Shown piece by piece: positions 59,243 to 64,000 of a stretch of 64,000 nucleotides of DNA. The stretch spans positions 62,639,136 through 62,703,135 of the forward strand of contig NC_133658.1 of assembly GCF_037893015.1 (NCBI RefSeq), read 5' to 3'. This DNA comes from Macrotis lagotis. Its lineage: Eukaryota > Chordata > Mammalia > Peramelemorphia > Peramelidae. Every line of letters starts with the position of its first letter. Position 1 is the first letter of the stretch. Below the pieces are notes generated by a model, which made no database searches, was not told the origin of the DNA, and was given only the letters and a program-made list of their open reading frames with translations. A program made the position numbers and the translations under genes.

Positions 59243-59927
59243 AAGAATGAGGTTTACGGGGCCTGCTAGATGGCGAAGTGGATAGAATACTGGCCCTGGA
59301 GTCAGGAGTACCTGAGTTCAAATAGAGCCTCAGACACTTATTAATTACTTAGCTGTGTGGCCTTGGGCAAGCCACTTAACCCCATTTGCCTGGCAAAAAA
59401 ACCTAAACAAAAAAAAATGAGGTTTACAACTATTGTTCTATTAGAAACCAGGAGGGACAGGAATTCAGGGAAACCTGAAGGGATTTGCATGAACTGATGT
59501 TGAGTGAGATGAGTAGAACAAGAAGAATACTGTATAACCTAACAGCAACATGGGGGCCAGGATCAACCTTGATGGACTTGCTCATTCCATCAGTGCAACA
59601 ATCAGGGACAATTTGGGGCTGTCTGCAATAGAGAATACCATCTGTATCCAGACAAAGAACCAGGGAGTCTGAACAAAGTTCAAGGACTAATCTCTTTAAT
59701 TTAGAAAAAACTGATATCTTATCTCTTATACTTTAAGTTTCTCCCTTAAGGATATGATTTCTCTCTCATCATACTCATCATCACATTCAATTTAGATCAA
59801 TGGACAACATGGAAACAAAGACTGACAAATTGCTTTCTATGGGAGTGGGGGGAGGGAAGTAAGATGGGGAAAAATTGTAAAACTCAAAATAAATAGAATC
59901 TTTAAATAAAAAAAAGAATGAGATTTA
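59243..59927 (+). mobile_element. CORE-SINE and truncated L1 inserted at one target
   Basis: Order: target AAGAATGAGGTTTA (59243-59256), plus-strand CORE-SINE (59257-59412), second target copy (AATGAGGTTTAC, about 59416-59427), 5'-truncated L1 3' end (59428-59913, ending in an A tail), third target copy AAGAATGAGATTTA (59914-59927). The L1 piece contains TTGCATGAACTGATGTTGAG and CAACATGGGGGCCAGGATC. Confidence 0.85.
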
Positions 59928-60100
59928 TATAAGAACTCACATAGGCTGAAATCACTTTATTTATCAGTATTTCATGATGCATCTAAATGAACTTAAAGTC
60001 AGGTAGACCTGAATCCCTGAAACTACTCTTAGGCTATTTCATCAGATATAAAGTGGGAATAGCATCCACTTGACAGGGTTGTTGTAAAAATAAAAGAAGA

Positions 60101-60274
60101 CAGGGCTGTCAGACAACCTTACTTTTTAAAAGTTTTTATTGAAGCAAGACAATATATTTTGATTTAACATTTTAGTGAGAGCTTGGGGTAGCTTGGCTTC
60201 ATTTACTAAACCCACAGGCTGGCCACATAAAATTGCCCTACGGGTCCCATGGGGTTGCATTTTGGACAGTTCTG
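60101..60274 (-). mobile_element. hAT-type MITE, second copy
   Basis: Starts CAGGGCTGTC (60101) and ends TTTTGGACAGTTCTG (60274). On the minus strand its interior aligns with 30940-31095, for example AAATCAAAATATAT and CTTCAATAAAAACTTTTAAA. Its left inverted end is eroded and I see no clear 8-bp duplication. Confidence 0.7.
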
Positions 60275-60401
60275 AGATAACACATGCAAAGGACTCTATA
60301 AACCTTTAATGTATTGCTAGCTCTTCAATTTGATGTGTTATATATATCCAATAACACAAAAATTACTTAAAGGGATGATAAATTAGTAAGAAGTGATAGA
60401 G

Positions 60402-61353
60402 CCAGAAAGGACAATGATCAATGTTGGAAGGGATTTGGGAAATCTGGGACACTATTACATTGTTGGTGGAGCTGTGAACTCATCCAACCTTTCTGGAGTG
60501 CAATATGGAATTATGCCCAAAGGGCAACAAAAATGTGCATAACCTTTGATCCAGCAATACCACTACCATAAAGAGATTATAAAAAAGGGTAAAAATATTA
60601 CTTGTACAAAAATATTCATAGCAGCCCTGTTTGTGGTGGCAAAGATTTGGAAATTAAGTGAATGTCCTTCAATTGGGGAATGGTTTAACAAACTATGGTA
60701 CATGTATATCATGGAACACTATTGTTCTATTAGAAACCAGGTGGGATGACAATTCAGGGAGGCCTGGAAGAATTTGCATGAACTGATGCTGAGCTAGATG
60801 AGCAGAACCAGGAAAACACTGTACACCCTAACAGCAACATGGGGGCGATGATCAACCTTGATGGACTTGCTCATACTAATAGGGCAACAATCAGGGACAA
60901 TTTGGGTCTACCTGCAATGGAGAATACCAACTGTATCCAGAGAAGGAATTGTGGAGTTTGAACAAAGACCAAAGACTATTACCTTCAATTTAGGGGGAAA
61001 AAAAGGGGCGGCTAGGTGGCGCAGTGGCTAAAGCACCGGCCCTGGAGTCAGGAGTACCTGGGTTCAAATCTGATCTCAGACACTTGATAATTACCTAGCT
61101 GTGTGGCCTTGGGCAAGCCACTTAACCCTGTTTGCCTTGCAAAAACCTTAAAAAAAATTCAGGGAAAAAAAACCTGTATTTTATTATGTAATTTTGCTAT
61201 CTCTTATACTTTATGTTTCTTCCTTAAGGATATAATTTCTCTCAAGTCACATTCAACTGAGATTAATATATACCATGGAAACAATGTAAAGACTAACAGG
61301 ATGCCTTCTGTGGGAAAAATTTTGAAAATTAAAATCTTTCTAAAAAAAAAAAG
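60402..61353 (+). mobile_element. 5'-truncated L1 with a nested CORE-SINE
   Basis: L1 3' region: ACATTGTTGGTGGAGCTGTG, ATCCAGCAATACCACTACC, ATAGCAGCCCTGTTTGTGG, then a 3'UTR and A tail. It is flanked by GAAGTGATAGAG (60390-60401) and GAAGTGACAGAG (61354-61365), an 11-of-12 target duplication. A plus-strand CORE-SINE lies at about 61004-61150 within its 3'UTR. This is the best preserved L1 piece here and is still far from full length. Confidence 0.88.
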
Positions 61354-62782
61354 GAAGTGACAGAGATGCTGCCAAACCAGAAGAAAACAAGTCCAGAAGA
61401 TAAAGGTAATTTAAAAATTTAAAAACAAGATGTGCATAACAGAAGTTTAGTTTCAAAAACAAGCTTTTTTGCTCTTTGTATATTGGAATGTTTGAATTTT
61501 TATAATTAAATTCATAAATTTTTTTTAAAAAGAAAAGAAAAATGCCTCAAATAAATACAATTTCAAACCTAGAGGAATCCCTGGTACTTGGTTACCTGAT
61601 CTGTAAAATTCCAAGACATAGAACCAGAGCTAGAAAGTCCCTCAGATTATCTAGTCCAAACACTTCCTTTTACAGAGGAAGAAATTGAAGACTAGTGGGG
61701 CTGAGTTCCTTTGCCAGCTCGATAGTAAGCAGCTAAAGTAGGATTTGAACTCAGGTTTTATGACCTGAGAGCCCATCTTCTTTCTATGTTGCTGTCTTGT
61801 GACAGAAGGCAAGAGCCTAAGGTAGAATGAAACGTCTCTAGTTCTAAGACCTGGGTTCAAATCCAGGCCCTGCTCTTTACTAACAAGGCCCTTGGCCTTT
61901 CTGGGGTTCAGCTGCTCTTCTCTATAAGAAGAGGCTTGGCCCTCCCTCTGAGGATCCAGTGACTAACTGTCCTCTCTAGCTTTAACATTCTTTGACTCAA
62001 ATTTCAAACCAAGAAGGCACAGAGACTCCTTTGATAAAAGCAGCAACATTAACCTTCTGCCTGGAAACACTCACAGCCAGCAATGTCACTGACAGACAGA
62101 TACAACTAATGGAGATACTTCAAGGTTAGTAACAGAGAACCAACAGCTAAATCCTAGGGTGATACTTTAGCCTTCACTGAAAGAACCTCTCACTGTCTTG
62201 TGCCTGAGGGACAGCTACCAAATAACATCTGAAGAGGAATGGCACAAATCTAAATTAAACAAAGTCCTTTACCATGTTTCCATTCAATTATTAGCAGCTG
62301 CATATATAAGTGGATGTGGGACCATCTGATGGTGCCACCTAAAGAAAAACACTTCATTTCAATCCCCCAAAGCTAGTTCTAATAGAAAGATGATGGCTTA
62401 TCAACAATCCTGTTACAGAATAAGGTGGAAAGGTCTGCTTCCTTGGAGAAAACAGACATGCTTTAGGGATGAGGGGGAATTCAACATTCTATAAATAAAT
62501 GCCCATTTTCAATATAGTGTATGAGACAGTAAGGAGAATAAAGTATGGAGCTGATCTCAAGCTGATCTCTCTACATAAAACCAGATTCAGGTGTTATAAA
62601 AATTCTAACTCAACTCCTCTTGCTAAATCTTCTACAGGATCTTGAATAACAAATATTACAGTTAAAACAAGGGGAGATGAAAACACTAAAACTCATAAAT
62701 TTTAGAGAAAACAAAATGTTGAAGAAAACCAAAAATTTTGTCTTTAGCCACTGACAAAATAGAAAAACAAATGTGATTAGAG

Positions 62783-62930
62783 GGCAGCTAGGTGGCGCAG
62801 TGAATAGAACAACGGGCTTGGAGTCAGGAGTACCTGGGTTCAAATACCACATCAGACATTTAATAATTACCTAGCCGTGTGGCCTTGGGCAAGCCACTTA
62901 ACCCCAATTGTCTTGAAAAATCTAAAAAAA
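62783..62930 (+). repeat. CORE-SINE
   Basis: Plus-strand copy (GGCAGCTAGGTGGCGCAGTG) with A tail, flanked by imperfect TGTGATTAGA and TGTGATTAAT. Confidence 0.88.
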
Positions 62931-63344
62931 AAAAGAGAAAAAAAAAGAGTTGTGATTAATAGGCTACCTGATAAAAGTATTTATCCACCACATTCAATCC
63001 CAAAGTATTCAGACTCCAAATCTACACTGGAAAAAGAATCAGAGCAAAGCACAAATGAGAACAGGATTATCTGGCCAAAACATAGCACTCTTTCACTGAG
63101 GAAAATATTTGGCATAAATAATGATCTAAAATCAGCACCAAATCAAATTTCAGATCAATTCTTTCACCACAGAAACTCAGCAGGGATGATCTGGGTCTAG
63201 TGGCTTTAAGTAGCAGCCTTAATTTTCTAGTGAATTGGTAATATAGCACGAGATCATTCATATGCCTTTTGCCTCTTTTCTCACAATATCTTTCTACTGA
63301 ACCCAACTCAGATTTTTCTTTTCTGACCCTTCACCTGATCTTTT

Positions 63345-63482
63345 TTTTCTTTTTAAGATTTTTCAAGGCAATGGGGTTAAGTGGCTTGCCCAAGGCCACA
63401 CGGCTAGGTAATTATTAAATGTCTGAGGTCAGATTTAAACCCAGGTACTCCTGACTCCAAGGCCAGTGCTCTATCCACTGCG
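63345..63482 (-). repeat. CORE-SINE, 13-bp target duplication
   Basis: Minus-strand copy flanked by CACCTGATCTTTT at 63332-63344 and 63483-63495. Its extreme 5' head is missing. Confidence 0.92.
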
Positions 63483-64000
63483 CACCTGATCTTTTGTATG
63501 ATAACCAGGTAATGATCTATATGCTTGCTGAGGGGACACTTGTTATCTCCTTGCCTCAGGAGTACCAAACACCAGAAAACTCCCTTCCTAGGTTAGGAGA
63601 CCCCAGACCAGGGTTTAGCAGACACCATTAGATTCAATTATGGAAGTAGCAGAGGAAACCAAAGGAAACCATAGTTCAATAATATGAAGATGCTACGGAA
63701 TGGGATTCCATAGGATAAACTGGAACAGACATTTGGATTTATAGATGATATCAAGGTACTGACAGGTTGTTCAACTTGCCCATGATGAGTGGTAAAAGGG
63801 ATGGAACACAAATTTAGACATTCTGATCACCAAATCTGGCATCCTTTCCACTACACCACTGACTTCAAAAAGCAAGCAGGAAGCTCTTGCCCTGCCAACT
63901 CAGGAGTTTGAAATCTTGAATACGTGAATGTTATTTTATACTAATGCACTCTCAAAAAAAAAAAAAAAAACCTCATGACAACTAATATATGATGGTCTCA

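Larger units (their letters stand above)
56513..64000 (-). other. CTCF: 5' non-coding intron of CTCF
   Basis: No coding exon is visible upstream of the CTCF start exon. By comparison with human, the non-coding first exon and CpG-island promoter lie tens of kilobases further upstream. No CpG island occurs between 56.5 and 64 kb, so the promoter is outside the window. Beyond the repeats listed, 57.9-58.66 kb and 62.0-62.75 kb show nothing I recognise. Confidence 0.7.

Overview
The window is vertebrate nuclear DNA, almost certainly from a marsupial. Three spliced genes with GT-AG introns read as clear orthologues of ACD (TPP1), CARMIL2 (RLTPR) and CTCF, in the same relative order and orientation as on human 16q22.1. 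The spaces between exons hold many short tRNA-headed CORE-SINEs, most with target-site duplications, plus L1 3' ends, hAT MITEs and MIR relics, a mix typical of marsupials. I cannot name the species.

Layout: 1-1870 is SINE-rich flanking DNA. 1903-2560 is a very GC-rich nested minisatellite that leads into the CpG-rich, TATA-less ACD promoter. ACD (+) runs 3154-5982 in 12 coding exons (495 aa). CARMIL2 (-) runs 28600 down to 6234 in 39 coding exons (1452 aa by my splice model). ACD and CARMIL2 converge, with stop codons 251 bp apart, and appear to share one bidirectional polyadenylation element. 28.7-41.9 kb is intergenic: SINEs, a dead Tc1-type transposon, a hAT MITE, a 60-bp perfect palindrome and long stretches with nothing I recognise. 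CTCF (-) runs 56509 down to 43312 in 10 coding exons (727 aa, the same length as human CTCF), with a 3'UTR to about 41.92 kb. 56.5-64 kb is 5' non-coding intron of CTCF, containing SINEs, two truncated L1s, a hAT MITE and a 33-base poly-C run.

The three genes do not form a pathway. ACD is the shelterin subunit that recruits telomerase. CARMIL2 is a capping-protein regulator used in T-cell co-stimulation and cell migration. CTCF is the eleven-zinc-finger insulator and loop-anchor protein. They are linked by conserved synteny.

I found no new multi-gene system. The most notable points are an altered TEL patch in ACD (human Glu171 position is Pro), no coding room for the long TPP1 N-terminus, a shared two-way poly(A) element, an inverted copy of the CARMIL2 terminal exon inside one of its own introns, a perfect 60-bp palindrome, and two retroposons inserted at one target. 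Exon boundaries were read by eye from splice sites, reading frame and recalled human protein sequences; no alignment program was run.
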